A stretch of 64,000 nt of DNA from an uncultured Pseudomonas sp. (GTDB lineage: Bacteria > Pseudomonadota > Gammaproteobacteria > Pseudomonadales > Pseudomonadaceae): the NCBI RefSeq assembly GCF_946886105.1, contig NZ_CAMPHV010000015.1:1-64000 (forward strand), read 5' to 3'. A program made the translations under genes and the position numbers. Shown here piece by piece: positions 9,701-17,892 of the stretch. The notes under the pieces are model-generated. The model was not told the DNA's origin. It was given only the letters and a program-made list of their open reading frames with translations, and made no database searches. Every line of letters starts with the position of its first letter. Position 1 is the first letter of the stretch.

Positions 9701-11998
9701 GTGCGCCTCGAAGGTTTCCAGCAGCTCTTCGCGCTTGCTCAGGATATCGCCGAGGAACTGTTCCTGATCGCCGAACTGGCTCTCCAGCTCTTCCAGCTGC
9801 ACCAGCAGGCGCGACAGCTGCTCGTCGCAGCGCTCCGGGTCCTGGGCCATGGCCAGGGCGTTGGTGATGCCCTGGCTGAACAATTTGAACTGGGCGCCGA
9901 ACTGCGCCACCGTCTCCGCCGAGCCCAACCCCTTGCGCCTCTGTTCGGCGCGGGCCTTGGCCTGGTTGAGGCGCGCGTAGACTTCGGAAATCGACTCGAC
10001 GATCGCGGTGCGCTGGGTGGCGTCGTCGATCGGCAGCGAGGCCATCAGACCGGAGAGCATATCCAGGTTGCCGGCCATGGCCTGCAAGGCCGCGAGCGGC
10101 TCGTTCAGCTGGCTGACGCTCTCGGCCTTCTGCGCCTGGGCGTCGAGCTGGGCCAGCTGCTGCACATAGGGTTGCAGCGCCGCCGGGCTGGCGAGAAACG
10201 CCGAAGTGGCGGCCGCAACCCGTTCCTGGGCGGCCAGCAGATCCGCCTCCATGGCATCGATACGCGCCACGTCGATATAGCGGTAATCGCGAATGGTCAG
10301 CAGTTGCCCGCGCTGGGCATTGATGCCGTTGAGCGCGTCGACGAACTGCTGCACCTCGTCCCAGCTGTCGAGCAGCAGGCCGGAGAGCAACGCCTTCTGC
10401 CGGGTTTCGGCTTCGGCCATGGCGCGCGCCGATTGCTGACGGATGCTCTCGACCTTCTCGAATTCGTCGAGCACCAGTTCGCCGGTGGCGGCGATCTCGC
10501 GCAGCAGCGGCGCCATGCCTTGGCAATGGGCATCGCCCAGCCAGTGATAGATATCGAACAGGCGTCGGGTGTTCTGGCACAGCTGGGTATAGCGCGGCAC
10601 CGAGACTTCCGGGCTCTCGATCTCGCGGCTGAGATTGAGCAGATCGGAGACGCCGCGCACCAATTCGGCATTGCCGATGCGCCCGAAGAAGCCGCTGCGC
10701 GCCGGCTGGCGGGCGGCGAAATCGTCGCTGCAAAACGGCGTTTGCCAGATCTGCATCGGGTGGATGCGGGTCGGCTCGCTGCCCTCGGCGGCGAAGATCA
10801 CCATGCGTCCGTCTTCCAGGCGCGCGTAGCCGTGGCCGAAGATCGGGTTGTGCAACTGGCGGTTGATCATGTTGTAGGTGAACAGCGCCGAACGGCCTTG
10901 TTCCGGGTGGTAGAAGATGTACTGCACGTCCTCGCCATTGGGCGAACGCACCGCGCGCTTGAAGCGCATGCCGGTCATCGACTGCTCGAAAGCCTTGGAC
11001 TCACCGCTTTGCAGGTAATAGCCGCCGGGAAAGATGATGCCGTGGTCTTCCGGTAGCTGCACGCAAGCCAGGCCGATGGCGTCGATGCGCTCGACCTTGC
11101 GGGTCAGGCTGTTGAACACCAGGTAACGCCATTGCTCTTCGCGGTACGGCAGCACCTTGAGCAGGATCAGGCTGCCGAGCCTGGCGTATTCGATCTGCGC
11201 GTCGTCCAGGGACTGGGTCTTGTCCAGCACCGCTTCGCGGTAGATGCCCTGGCCGTCCTCGGTGTTGTTCTCGACCTTGACCGTGAGGTCGCCGCCGATG
11301 GTCTCGACAAAGATCGTATCGAGGATATTCATATGCGGATGGCGGCCATTGACCACCATCTCGCGGGAGGTTTTCTGCCATTCGAAATCGAACGGCGCCG
11401 GCAGCGCGATATCGCGCTCGCCGCGGTTATCGATATAGCGAACCTCTTTGCCGCCTTCGGCGATCGACCAACGGAACACGCGGATATCGCTGACCCGCTC
11501 GCCGATCTGAAAGCTCGCCAGCAGCTTGCCGTCGCGCACCAGCAGTTGCAGCAGGCGGGTGTTCTTGTAGTAGGTGTAGAGCTCGTTGAAGTCGTTGACG
11601 AAGCTGCTCTGGCCGAGAAAGCTGTCGGCCAGCGCGACGCTTTCGGCTTCATAGCCTTCGTCCTGCTCGCTCAGGCGATACAGGGAGAACACGTCCTCGA
11701 CGCGGGTTTCCTTTTTCAGGCCGAGAAACACGTTGTAGCCGAACAGCAGGTTCTCGCCGACCTGGACGATATCGCGCGCCGTGCAGTTGTTTTCGGTGCG
11801 GATACGTACCCGCCCGACCACATCCATCTTGCTGCTGCCGAACTCCTCCAGACGCTGCTGGTTGAGTGCTTCGGTGCTCTGGCGCAAGCGCAGGCCCTGG
11901 TCCAGCAGGCGCTTGTGCAACACTTCGTAAGCGCCACCTTCGGCGACGGCCTTGTCCAATACGTCCTGTGCCTGGTTAGCGGTTTGCGGCTGCGACAT
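6746..11998 (-). CDS. giant AAA+ ATPase, 'DNA repair ATPase' (DUF3686) type
   Basis: A 1750-residue protein. The first roughly 450 residues are a beta-rich region of the kind annotated DUF3686 in proteins called DNA repair ATPase. Residues about 480-950 are long charged helical/coiled-coil segments. A single AAA+ module follows: Walker A ISPPGYGKTT near residue 1297, Walker B VMLYLDDIQ near 1358, then a sensor-1-like VIMSGNPYTESGD. A helical C-terminal region follows. The 'DNA repair' label is inherited and not supported by any motif here. The gene sits between the flotillin/PspA genes and the rhomboid, PLD and helicase genes, which suggests ATP-driven remodelling of a membrane-associated complex. 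A 172-bp gap with a REP element separates it from yqiK, so a separate promoter is possible. Confidence 0.82.
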   Translation of the reverse strand: MSQPQTANQAQDVLDKAVAEGGAYEVLHKRLLDQGLRLRQSTEALNQQRLEEFGSSKMDVVGRVRIRTENNCTARDIVQVGENLLFGYNVFLGLKKETRVEDVFSLYRLSEQDEGYEAESVALADSFLGQSSFVNDFNELYTYYKNTRLLQLLVRDGKLLASFQIGERVSDIRVFRWSIAEGGKEVRYIDNRGERDIALPAPFDFEWQKTSREMVVNGRHPHMNILDTIFVETIGGDLTVKVENNTEDGQGIYREAVLDKTQSLDDAQIEYARLGSLILLKVLPYREEQWRYLVFNSLTRKVERIDAIGLACVQLPEDHGIIFPGGYYLQSGESKAFEQSMTGMRFKRAVRSPNGEDVQYIFYHPEQGRSALFTYNMINRQLHNPIFGHGYARLEDGRMVIFAAEGSEPTRIHPMQIWQTPFCSDDFAARQPARSGFFGRIGNAELVRGVSDLLNLSREIESPEVSVPRYTQLCQNTRRLFDIYHWLGDAHCQGMAPLLREIAATGELVLDEFEKVESIRQQSARAMAEAETRQKALLSGLLLDSWDEVQQFVDALNGINAQRGQLLTIRDYRYIDVARIDAMEADLLAAQERVAAATSAFLASPAALQPYVQQLAQLDAQAQKAESVSQLNEPLAALQAMAGNLDMLSGLMASLPIDDATQRTAIVESISEVYARLNQAKARAEQRRKGLGSAETVAQFGAQFKLFSQGITNALAMAQDPERCDEQLSRLLVQLEELESQFGDQEQFLGDILSKREELLETFEAHKQALLDERQRKAQGLLDAARRILESLGRRTARLTQPDELNAFFAADPLILKLRELAERLRELKDSVKAEDVEARLKAARDQAVRSLRDKSELFEEGGNVIKLGPRHRFSVNTQELDLTLMPRGDQLYLHLTGTEFLEPLQNAELEALRDYWQVSLESESSELYRAEYLAGEVLAAADGGRDGLSLDLLKQQLTQPEALIKSIRDFAAPRYKEGYEKGIHDHDAALILAQLLPLRDSAGLLSYGALPRGFASFFWGQAQRRDEAKQWPQRARSARHIQQLFGQCDSLLQLQAEIAEAMTGYIAEHGMNFSQATLAEAAEYLVQELAAERIEFVFSKYARELLAGLQARLQAAHMWEVYQQTLSGLQKRPAAQWALVENWLRGLCAADEFAALNAYVPEAVALSLLAEDLPKRITEVDLRFTVKELMGEHPRIGERQLVLAVDDFFARLRVHCERFLPGLQRYQALRQAVVASEREALRLDEFKPKPLSSFVRNKLINDVYLGVIGDNLAKQMGTAGENRRSDLSGLLMLISPPGYGKTTLMEYVAHRLGLIFMKINGPALGHEVRSLDPAQAPDATSRQELEKLNLALEMGNNVMLYLDDIQHTHPEFLQKFISLCDGTRRIEGVWKGRTRTYDMRGRKFCVIMSGNPYTESGDVFKIPDMLANRADIYNLGDTLGGMQEAFALSYIENGLTSNPVLAPLATRDMADVYRFVAKAEGKPFSSNELSHSYSGAEVNEIVTTLQRLMQVRDVVGRVNQQYIASAAQADQYRTEPPFKLQGSYRNMNKMAEKISAVMNDAEVLQLIADHYQGESQLLTTGAEENLLKLAELRGNMTAEQAERWAQIKRDFMRNKAMGGSDTDVGGRVVAQLNDLVEGVRGLAKLAPGEQAAAPTVPWAELLAGLDNLGKLRPQVEVIAPAQPAVQKLLESLADSLQNSFLPLIKAMDKKIDIDLRTHNRMLEISTQLRDLGEQLGHEQRVGDVDGEPL

Positions 11999-12044
11999 CG
12001 TGGTCTTCCTGAATCTGCGGCGTCTTGGCGGTCATGTCGATCAT

Positions 12045-12107
12045 GTGGGAACCGGCTTGCTGCGCGTTAGACGAGGAACGCCGGATCGCCAGCAAGCTGG
12101 CTCCTAC
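12045..12107. repeat. REP element between flotillin and giant ATPase genes
   Basis: The arm GTGGGAACCGGCTTGCTG (12045-12062) is matched in inverted orientation by CAGCAAGCTGGCTCCTAC (12090-12107) with few mismatches. This is the classic Pseudomonas REP/BIME sequence type. It lies inside the putative operon, so on the mRNA it would fold into a hairpin that could dampen expression of the downstream giant ATPase relative to yqiK. Confidence 0.75.
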
Positions 12108-12170
12108 AAGGAGCACAGTGACTTTGTTCGAATCGCTCGGCGCCCTGGATACGGGCACCGAGGCAGCGAC

Positions 12171-14255
12171 TTATACCTCGCTGGCACCATTGCCGACTGA
12201 CGCTTGCGCCGCGGCTACCGGCACCGGGGTAACGCTCGGCACCGCGGGCTTGCCGGCCAGCAGACGGGCCAGCACGTCCTGCACCACCGGGCTCTTGCCG
12301 ACCACGCCTTCGATGGCCTTGCCCACCGACAGCGACTTGGCGAAGGAATTGAAGAAGTCGCCTTCGCCGCCGACGATCTCGATCTTAGCCTTGGACAGCG
12401 CCGCCGAGAGCACTTCGGCCTGGTCCTTGGCGATTTCCTTGTTGGCGGCGATCGCGGCCATGGCCTCGTCGAAGTTCTTCTCCAGCTGCATGCGGAACTC
12501 TTCGTGCTGGCGTGCGCTGTCGCTGAGCGCGTCGAGGGCGCCGAATTTCTTGCCCAGACCTTCGGCCTCGGCATTCAGGCGTTCGAGCAGCACTTCGGCC
12601 TCTGCCGAACCCAGGTCCTTGGTCGCCTTCGCCTTGGCCACACCCAATTGCTCCTCGCCACGCGCCTGGGCGGTGAGTTTCTCTTCGAGCACCTTGGCGT
12701 CGGCCAGGCCGTCTTTTTCCTTGGCGGTCGCTTTGGCTTCGGTGACCCGTGCCTCGGCCAGACCTTTTTCCTGCTCGCCCTTGGCTTCGGCGATCAGGCG
12801 CTCGGCCTCGACGCGAGCCTCGGCGAGGCCTTCCTTCTCCTTGGCCGCGGCGGTGACTTCACGCACACGGGCGTCGGCCAGACCAGGCGCGGCGCGCTCA
12901 GCCTCGATACCTTCGGCCATTTTCTTCTTGGCTTCGCTTTGCTTGGCCGCGGCTTCCAACTCGGCCTGGGCCAGGTTGTTGATTTCCACCGCCTTGTGCT
13001 TGGAACGGGTTTCGTCGGCTTCGGCCTGCTTGACCTGACGCACCAGCTCCTGCTCGGCCTCGGCTTGCGCCTGCAACACGATGACCTGCTTGGCCCGTTC
13101 GGCTTCGGAGACTTCGCGTACTTCCTTGATCCGCTCTTCCTCTTGGGCCACGGTCTTCTCGACCGCCACGCGCTCGCGGATCACCGCGGCGATGTTCTTG
13201 CGCTCCTCTTCCAGGGCCTTTTCCTTCTCGATGCGCTGCAGCTCGACTTCACGCTCGCGCGAGACGATCTCCAGGTCCTTGGCGCGGGTGACTTTTTCCA
13301 CCTCGATGACCACCGCACGCTGGCGGTTCTGCTGCGCCACTTCGACTTCGCGCTGGTGGTTCTCGGCGCGGATATCCAGCTCCTGCTGGGTATTGATCCG
13401 CGCCTGCTCGGCCTTCAGGCGCTCTTCTTCCTGGACCTTGAGGGTTTCGGCCTGTTCGCGCGCACGGATGGTTTCGATCTCGCGCTTCTGCCGCGCCACG
13501 GCGTCGGCTTCCTGGCGTTCCAGGGACAGCGTGGCCTCACGGGTTTCGACATTCTTTTTCTTGATCGCCAGCTCTTCGTTGCGCTCCAGCTCGTTGGTGA
13601 TGACGTTCTGTGCGGCGGTCAGCTCGGTGATCTTGCGGATGCCCTCGGCATCGAGGATGTTGCTCGGGTCCAGAGAGGCCTTGGAGGTCTGCTCCAGGTA
13701 GTCGATGGCCACGTCTTCCAGCACATAGCCATTGAGGTCATTGCCGATCACCTCGACGATGCGGTCGCGGAAATCCTGACGATTCTCGAACAGCTGGACG
13801 AAGTCGAACTGCTTGCCGACGGTCTTCAGCGCCTCGGAGAATTTGGCGTTGAACAGTTCGTTGACCGCGGAGCGGTCGGAGGCGCGGTCCGCACCGATGG
13901 CCTTGGCCACCTTGAGCACGTCTTCCTGGGTCTCGTTGACGCGCAGGTAGAAGGCCACAGTGATATCGGCGCGCATGTTGTCGCGGCAGATCAGCCCGTC
14001 CTTGGCGCGGCGATCGACTTCCAGGGTGATCAGGGAGATCTTCATGAACTCCTTGAGGTGGATCACCGGGTAGACCAGGGCGCCGGTGAAATGCACCTTG
14101 GGCGTCGAGGACATGTCGTTGACGATCAGCGCGGTCCCCTGCGGAACCTTGATATAGAACGCCTTGAACAGCGCCAGCAGGCCCACGATCACCAGAATGA
14201 CCAGGCCAGCCCCCATCAGGAGTGGCAGCAAAGTCGCTATATTCATCGAAATCAA
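12171..14255 (-). CDS. yqiK: flotillin-like SPFH/band 7 protein (YqiK type)
   Basis: A 694-residue flotillin-like membrane scaffold. One N-terminal membrane segment (residues about 8-30, LLMGAGLVILVIVGLLALF) is followed by an SPFH/band 7 domain to about residue 200. A long A/E/K/R-rich coiled coil then runs to about residue 600, with near-repeats of GLAEARV/GLADAKV and AKEKEG blocks. Flotillins oligomerise into membrane microdomain cages that organise signalling and envelope stress responses. It lies 43 bp downstream of yqiJ, the pairing known from E. coli yqiJ-yqiK, and shares the leftward operon with a PspA protein and a giant AAA+ ATPase. Confidence 0.9.
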   Translation of the reverse strand: MISMNIATLLPLLMGAGLVILVIVGLLALFKAFYIKVPQGTALIVNDMSSTPKVHFTGALVYPVIHLKEFMKISLITLEVDRRAKDGLICRDNMRADITVAFYLRVNETQEDVLKVAKAIGADRASDRSAVNELFNAKFSEALKTVGKQFDFVQLFENRQDFRDRIVEVIGNDLNGYVLEDVAIDYLEQTSKASLDPSNILDAEGIRKITELTAAQNVITNELERNEELAIKKKNVETREATLSLERQEADAVARQKREIETIRAREQAETLKVQEEERLKAEQARINTQQELDIRAENHQREVEVAQQNRQRAVVIEVEKVTRAKDLEIVSREREVELQRIEKEKALEEERKNIAAVIRERVAVEKTVAQEEERIKEVREVSEAERAKQVIVLQAQAEAEQELVRQVKQAEADETRSKHKAVEINNLAQAELEAAAKQSEAKKKMAEGIEAERAAPGLADARVREVTAAAKEKEGLAEARVEAERLIAEAKGEQEKGLAEARVTEAKATAKEKDGLADAKVLEEKLTAQARGEEQLGVAKAKATKDLGSAEAEVLLERLNAEAEGLGKKFGALDALSDSARQHEEFRMQLEKNFDEAMAAIAANKEIAKDQAEVLSAALSKAKIEIVGGEGDFFNSFAKSLSVGKAIEGVVGKSPVVQDVLARLLAGKPAVPSVTPVPVAAAQASVGNGASEV

Positions 14256-14298
14256 TCTCCTTTGATTTTAAAGTGCCGGATTCTTATGTGAGCCGGGA

Positions 14299-14940
14299 TC
14301 AGACGTTCCGAAACTCATCCTCGGTAATGACCCGATAGGCGTGCTCGGCCTTCAGGTACTCCAACAACACGACACGATCGCCGCGCTTGAAACCACAAAC
14401 CTCATCGGCGCGCACCCGCAGGATCAAACCCGCGCCGCCGTCCTCGAGCAGCGCTTCGCCATGGCTCGGCGTAACCTTGGCGCTGCGCACCACGGCGGTC
14501 TGCCCGAGCACGCTTTTGCTGCTGGTGGCTTCCATTTTGTGAAACAGCGGGCGCAAGGGCCGGCAAAGTATCGAGCTGACCAGCGCTGCCGGCAGCAGCA
14601 CGGCAAATGCCACCACCAGCCCCAGCGGGTAGCGCAACAGGCCCAGCGGAAGGTGGCTGAGCAACCAGAGTTCGGCGAAATAACTGAAGAACCAGGCGAA
14701 GAAGAACAGCAGGGTCAACACCAGGGTGACCGGCACGCCGTCCAGCTTCAACTTGCTCAGCAGCGCGGCGAGCCCCTCGGTCTGGCCGCCTTCGGTCACC
14801 CCATCGGTGTCGAGCAGGTCGATGTCGACGCCGCCGAGCACCACGACCAGCCAGTAGAAGACCGCCACGCACAGCAGGAAACTGAACAGCGCCGTGGGGA
14901 ACGACAAGGCCGTCTGCAGGAAAATATCCATCGCGCTCAC
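14299..14940 (-). CDS. yqiJ: YqiJ-like inner-membrane OB-fold (NfeD-type) protein
   Basis: A 213-residue protein. About three hydrophobic segments occupy the first 125 residues (FLLCVAVFYWLVVVL; VTLVLTLLFFFAWFFSYF; PLGLVVAFAVLLPAALVSSIL). They precede a soluble beta-rich domain (GQTAVVRSAKVTPSHGEALLEDG ... GDRVVLLEYLKAEHAYRVI), consistent with the OB-fold of the NfeD/YqiJ family. Such proteins pair with SPFH proteins, and here yqiK is the next gene. It starts 56 bp after the PspA gene stop and is presumably co-transcribed with it. Confidence 0.85.
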   Translation of the reverse strand: MSAMDIFLQTALSFPTALFSFLLCVAVFYWLVVVLGGVDIDLLDTDGVTEGGQTEGLAALLSKLKLDGVPVTLVLTLLFFFAWFFSYFAELWLLSHLPLGLLRYPLGLVVAFAVLLPAALVSSILCRPLRPLFHKMEATSSKSVLGQTAVVRSAKVTPSHGEALLEDGGAGLILRVRADEVCGFKRGDRVVLLEYLKAEHAYRVITEDEFRNV

Positions 14941-14996
14941 ATCCCTGGAAGAAGATCAGGCGAGGCCCGCAGGCCCCGCCGCTCGTGCCCGACGAA

Positions 14997-15692
14997 TCAG
15001 GACTTGGCTTTTTCCTTGAGCCGCGCCAACACGCTGTCGGCGCTGGCATTGGCCGGCACTATACCGGCCGCGCGCAGCTTGACCTCGAGGGCGTCGTCCG
15101 GGGTGCTGGTTTCGGCCAGCTCCGCCGCCGCTTCCATCTTCGCCGCGCGCTCGGCCTGCTTTAGCTTTATCCGTTCCAGCGACTCGACCGCAGTGTGCAG
15201 CTTGGCCTGGGAACCGCCGTAACGGTGGGCCACGGCCATCTGCGCCTTCTGCACGCTTTCAGTGGCCTTGACCGTATCCACTTGCTGCTTGAGGCGCTTG
15301 ATATGCCCTTCGGCCTGGGTCACGGCCTTGCGCAACTGCGCCACGCTGGCGGCGAAAGCTTCGGCTTGTTCGCGCTCGCTGGCCTGGGCGGTTTCCAGGT
15401 TGGCGATTTTCTCCGCCACTTCGGTCGCCAGCGCTTCGTTGCCGGCTTCCAGGGCTTTCAGTGCATATTGCTCGTACTCGGCGATCTTCTCCGCGCTCTT
15501 GCCGACACGCTCGGCAGCGAGCTTCTGCTTGGCCATGATTTCGGCGAGGGCTTCTTTGGACTTGCGCAGCTCGAGGTCGGCATCGCGAATCTCCTGATCG
15601 AGGATTCGCAGCGCCTGACCATCGACCACTGCCTCGCCCATTTCGTTGGCACCACCACGCAGCGCCGTCAGCAACTTGCTCCAGACGTTCAT
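14997..15692 (-). CDS. PspA/IM30 (Vipp1/ESCRT-III superfamily) protein
   Basis: A 231-residue, almost wholly helical, charged protein. The start (NVWSKLLTALRGGANEMGEAVVDGQALRILDQEIRDAD) and the long coiled coil (residues about 25-190) are those of PspA/IM30. It is probably the paralogue associated with YjfI (E. coli YjfJ) and not the PspF-controlled PspA, since no pspF, pspB or pspC is nearby. Family members form rods or rings on damaged inner membrane, and helix 0 here (residues 1-22) is amphipathic. It lies 11 bp after yjfI and upstream of yqiJ-yqiK, linking two membrane-stress modules in one operon. A role alongside the AAA+ ATPase, by analogy to ESCRT-III/Vps4, is inference. Confidence 0.88.
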   Translation of the reverse strand: MNVWSKLLTALRGGANEMGEAVVDGQALRILDQEIRDADLELRKSKEALAEIMAKQKLAAERVGKSAEKIAEYEQYALKALEAGNEALATEVAEKIANLETAQASEREQAEAFAASVAQLRKAVTQAEGHIKRLKQQVDTVKATESVQKAQMAVAHRYGGSQAKLHTAVESLERIKLKQAERAAKMEAAAELAETSTPDDALEVKLRAAGIVPANASADSVLARLKEKAKS

Positions 15693-15703
15693 AGCATTTC
15701 TCC

Positions 15704-16327
15704 TTAAGCGTCGACCTTGAGGAAGCCTTCATAGGCTTCGGTGGCCTTGATCACGTTGTCCGCCAGCAATTCGATCTCGAACACCACATCGCTGAGGGTG
15801 GAGGCCGAGCTCAGCGCGCCGAACATGGTGTAGCACGGCTGGCCGTCCGGCAGGGTTTCCAGGCCGATGCACGACAGCGGAAACAGCTTGTGGGTGCGCA
15901 GCACTTCCTCGTTGAAGGCCGCGCTGTCGCGTACATCGGCGGCCGGCCAGAGCAGGCTCTCGACAATGATCTGCTCGCCGTACACCGCGACGAACAAGGG
16001 CAGATCGCCGTAGTCGTGCATGGTGACGTGCAAGCTGGCATCGGCGCCTTGAATCAATTCAATGCTCGCCTGGCCACCCTTGAACAGCTCGGCGGCCGAC
16101 AACGCATCATGCAAAGCCTGTGCAGTCCAAACCTGCGGCATGCTCATACCCTCCTCCTTTTCCATCGAAGCCAGCTTTACCGAGTGCGGCTGGCGCAGTT
16201 TCCTTTCGAACGCCATAAGCAGCGGGGCATGCTCTGGCAGTATCCAGACCTCCTTCTTTACCAGCCCCTGCTCGCGCAGGCGCTGACGGAAAAGACGCTG
16301 GTAATGGGCTGATGATTTGCTTTCCAT
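15704..16327 (-). CDS. yjfI: YjfI family (DUF2170) protein
   Basis: The C-terminal roughly 145 residues match the DUF2170/YjfI family, small proteins of unknown function that accompany a PspA-like protein (E. coli yjfI-yjfJ). The 60-residue N-terminal extension (RLFRQRLREQGLVKKEVWIL then a helix) looks like a small RHH-like strand-helix unit, an inference from pattern only. A very strong ribosome-binding site (GGAGGAGGGT) lies before an internal ATG (residue 61, nt 16147, MSMPQVW), so a short form of 147 residues is likely as well as, or instead of, the 207-residue form. It is the first gene of the leftward cluster; two direct repeats lie upstream of its start. Confidence 0.78.
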   Translation of the reverse strand: MESKSSAHYQRLFRQRLREQGLVKKEVWILPEHAPLLMAFERKLRQPHSVKLASMEKEEGMSMPQVWTAQALHDALSAAELFKGGQASIELIQGADASLHVTMHDYGDLPLFVAVYGEQIIVESLLWPAADVRDSAAFNEEVLRTHKLFPLSCIGLETLPDGQPCYTMFGALSSASTLSDVVFEIELLADNVIKATEAYEGFLKVDA

Positions 16328-16345
16328 GAACAGAGACTAGTTCCA

Positions 16346-16377
16346 CACATGTAATGAATCAATGCATCACATGTAAT
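16346..16377 (-). promoter_or_regulatory. putative operator: two CACATGTAAT direct repeats
   Basis: CACATGTAAT occurs at 16346-16355 and again at 16368-16377, a 22-bp period or two helical turns, directly upstream of the yjfI start (16327). The spacing and position suggest a binding site for a dimeric regulator of the yjfI-pspA-yqiJK cluster. No clear sigma-70 or sigma-54 boxes could be assigned with confidence. The rest of the 325-bp divergent gap up to 16652 holds no convincing gene. Confidence 0.4.
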
Positions 16378-16652
16378 ATTTTCAAACGCTCGTTTTCAGG
16401 CGCAACTCGGCACCGCCGAACCAGGCAGCAACGAGCAGATAGATAAGGAGAAATTGCAGAAGGGAAACCATCCAGGTTCAAAACGCCGCGTATCCATTCG
16501 TGATGGCAATTTAACCCTATATCGCGCCCCGGTTGAACCGGCAAAACCGCCAACCTCATCGCAGCTGGAACAGCAAGGCCAGGCAATCGGGATATGACGC
16601 GACAGCGCATAATCGAATAGGCTTGGCCAGCCTCCCGATACGGACCATCTCG

Positions 16653-17852
16653 ATGACTACAGCCAACAAACCCCTCGCCGGCCTGAAAGTGATAGAGCTC
16701 GGCAGCCTGATAGCCGGCCCCTTCGCCGCCCGCATTTGCGCCGAGTTCGGTGCCGAGGTGATCAAAGTCGAATCACCGGACGGCGGCGACCCCCTGCGCA
16801 AGTGGCGCAAGCTCTATGAAGGCACCTCGCTGTGGTGGTTCGTACAGGCGCGCAACAAGCAGTCGATCACCCTTAACCTCAAGCACGAGCAAGGCCGCGA
16901 AGTCCTGAAAAAACTGCTGAACGAGGCCGATATCCTGATCGAGAACTTCCGTCCCGGGGTGCTGGAAAAACTCGGCCTGGGCTGGGACGTGCTACACGCC
17001 CTGAACCCCGGACTGGTGATGGTGCGCCTGTCCGGTTTCGGCCAGAGCGGGCCGATGAAGGACCAGCCGGGCTTCGGCGCAGTGGGCGAATCCATGGGCG
17101 GATTGCGCTATATCACCGGCTTCGAGGATCGCCCGCCAGTGCGCACCGGCATCTCCATCGGCGACTCGATCGCCGCGCTCTGGGGCGTGATAGGCGCACT
17201 GATGGCGCTGCGTCACCGCGAAGTGAACGGCGGCAGCGGCCAGATGGTCGATGTGGCGCTGTATGAGGCGATTTTCGCCATGATGGAGTCCATGGTGCCG
17301 GAGTTCGACGTATTCGGTTTTATCCGCGAACGCAGCGGCAATATCATGCCGGGCATCACTCCCTCCTCGATCCACACCAGCAGCGACGGCAAACATATCC
17401 AGATCGGCGCCAACGGCGATGCGATCTTCAAGCGCTTCATGCAGGCCATCGGCCGCGTGGATCTGGCCGAAGACCCGAGCCTGGCCAGCAACGACGGCCG
17501 CGATGTGCGACGCGACGAGATTTATGGGGTGATCGACCGCTGGGTCGGCGCGCTGCCGCTCGATCAGGTGCTCGACACGCTGAACCGCGCCGAAGTGCCG
17601 GCCAGCCGCATCTTCAGCGCCGAAGACATGTTCGGCGACCCGCAATACCTGGCCCGCGAAATGCTGCTCAGCGCCTAATTGCCGGACGGCAAGCCGTTCA
17701 AGATGCCCGGCATCGTGCCCAAGCTGAGCGACACGCCGGGCGCAGTCGACTGGGTCGGCCCGGAGCTGGGCGAGCATAACGAGCAGGTACTCAAGGGGTT
17801 GGGTTATAGGCCTGAACAGATCGCCGACTTGCGTCGCGACGGCGCAATCTGA
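16653..17852 (+). pseudogene. CaiB/BaiF-type CoA-transferase, interrupted by an in-frame stop
   Basis: The reading frame from the ATG at 16653 encodes a class III CoA-transferase. It has the family N-terminus (LAGLKVIELGSLIAGPFAARICAEFGAEVIKVE), the catalytic-aspartate region (GAVGESMGGLRYITGFEDRPPVRTG) and IGDSIAALWGVIGAL. The frame hits TAA at 17676-17678 (REMLLSA-stop) and then continues in the same frame for 57 clearly homologous codons (LPDGKPFKMPGIVPKLS ...) to TGA at 17850-17852. The repaired product would be 399 residues, the usual family length. A one-base change to TAA explains the break. The 341-residue truncated product lacks the C-terminal closing segment and is probably inactive unless the stop is read through. 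The acyl-CoA substrate is unknown. Confidence 0.85.
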
Positions 17853-17892
17853 TCGGCGGGTAGACCGCTGAAAACGTAGACCAGCGTTATGG

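Noticed and set aside
8645..11056. 803-codon open frame on the plus strand
   Set aside because: Antisense to the giant ATPase gene; composition is typical of a GC-rich shadow frame and no family is recognisable.
12204..14291. 695-codon open frame on the plus strand, rich in L, F, G and H
   Set aside because: Mirror image of the flotillin coiled coil; the repeats arise from the A/E/K-rich coding strand.
15704..16327. Canonical sigma-54/PspF promoter for the PspA operon
   Set aside because: No convincing GG-N10-GC element with proper flanks was found upstream of yjfI, and no pspF, pspB or pspC gene is nearby.
16359..16610. 83-codon minus-strand frame in the yjfI/CoA-transferase gap
   Set aside because: No ribosome-binding site, atypical composition and no recognisable similarity; the gap is better read as a regulatory region.
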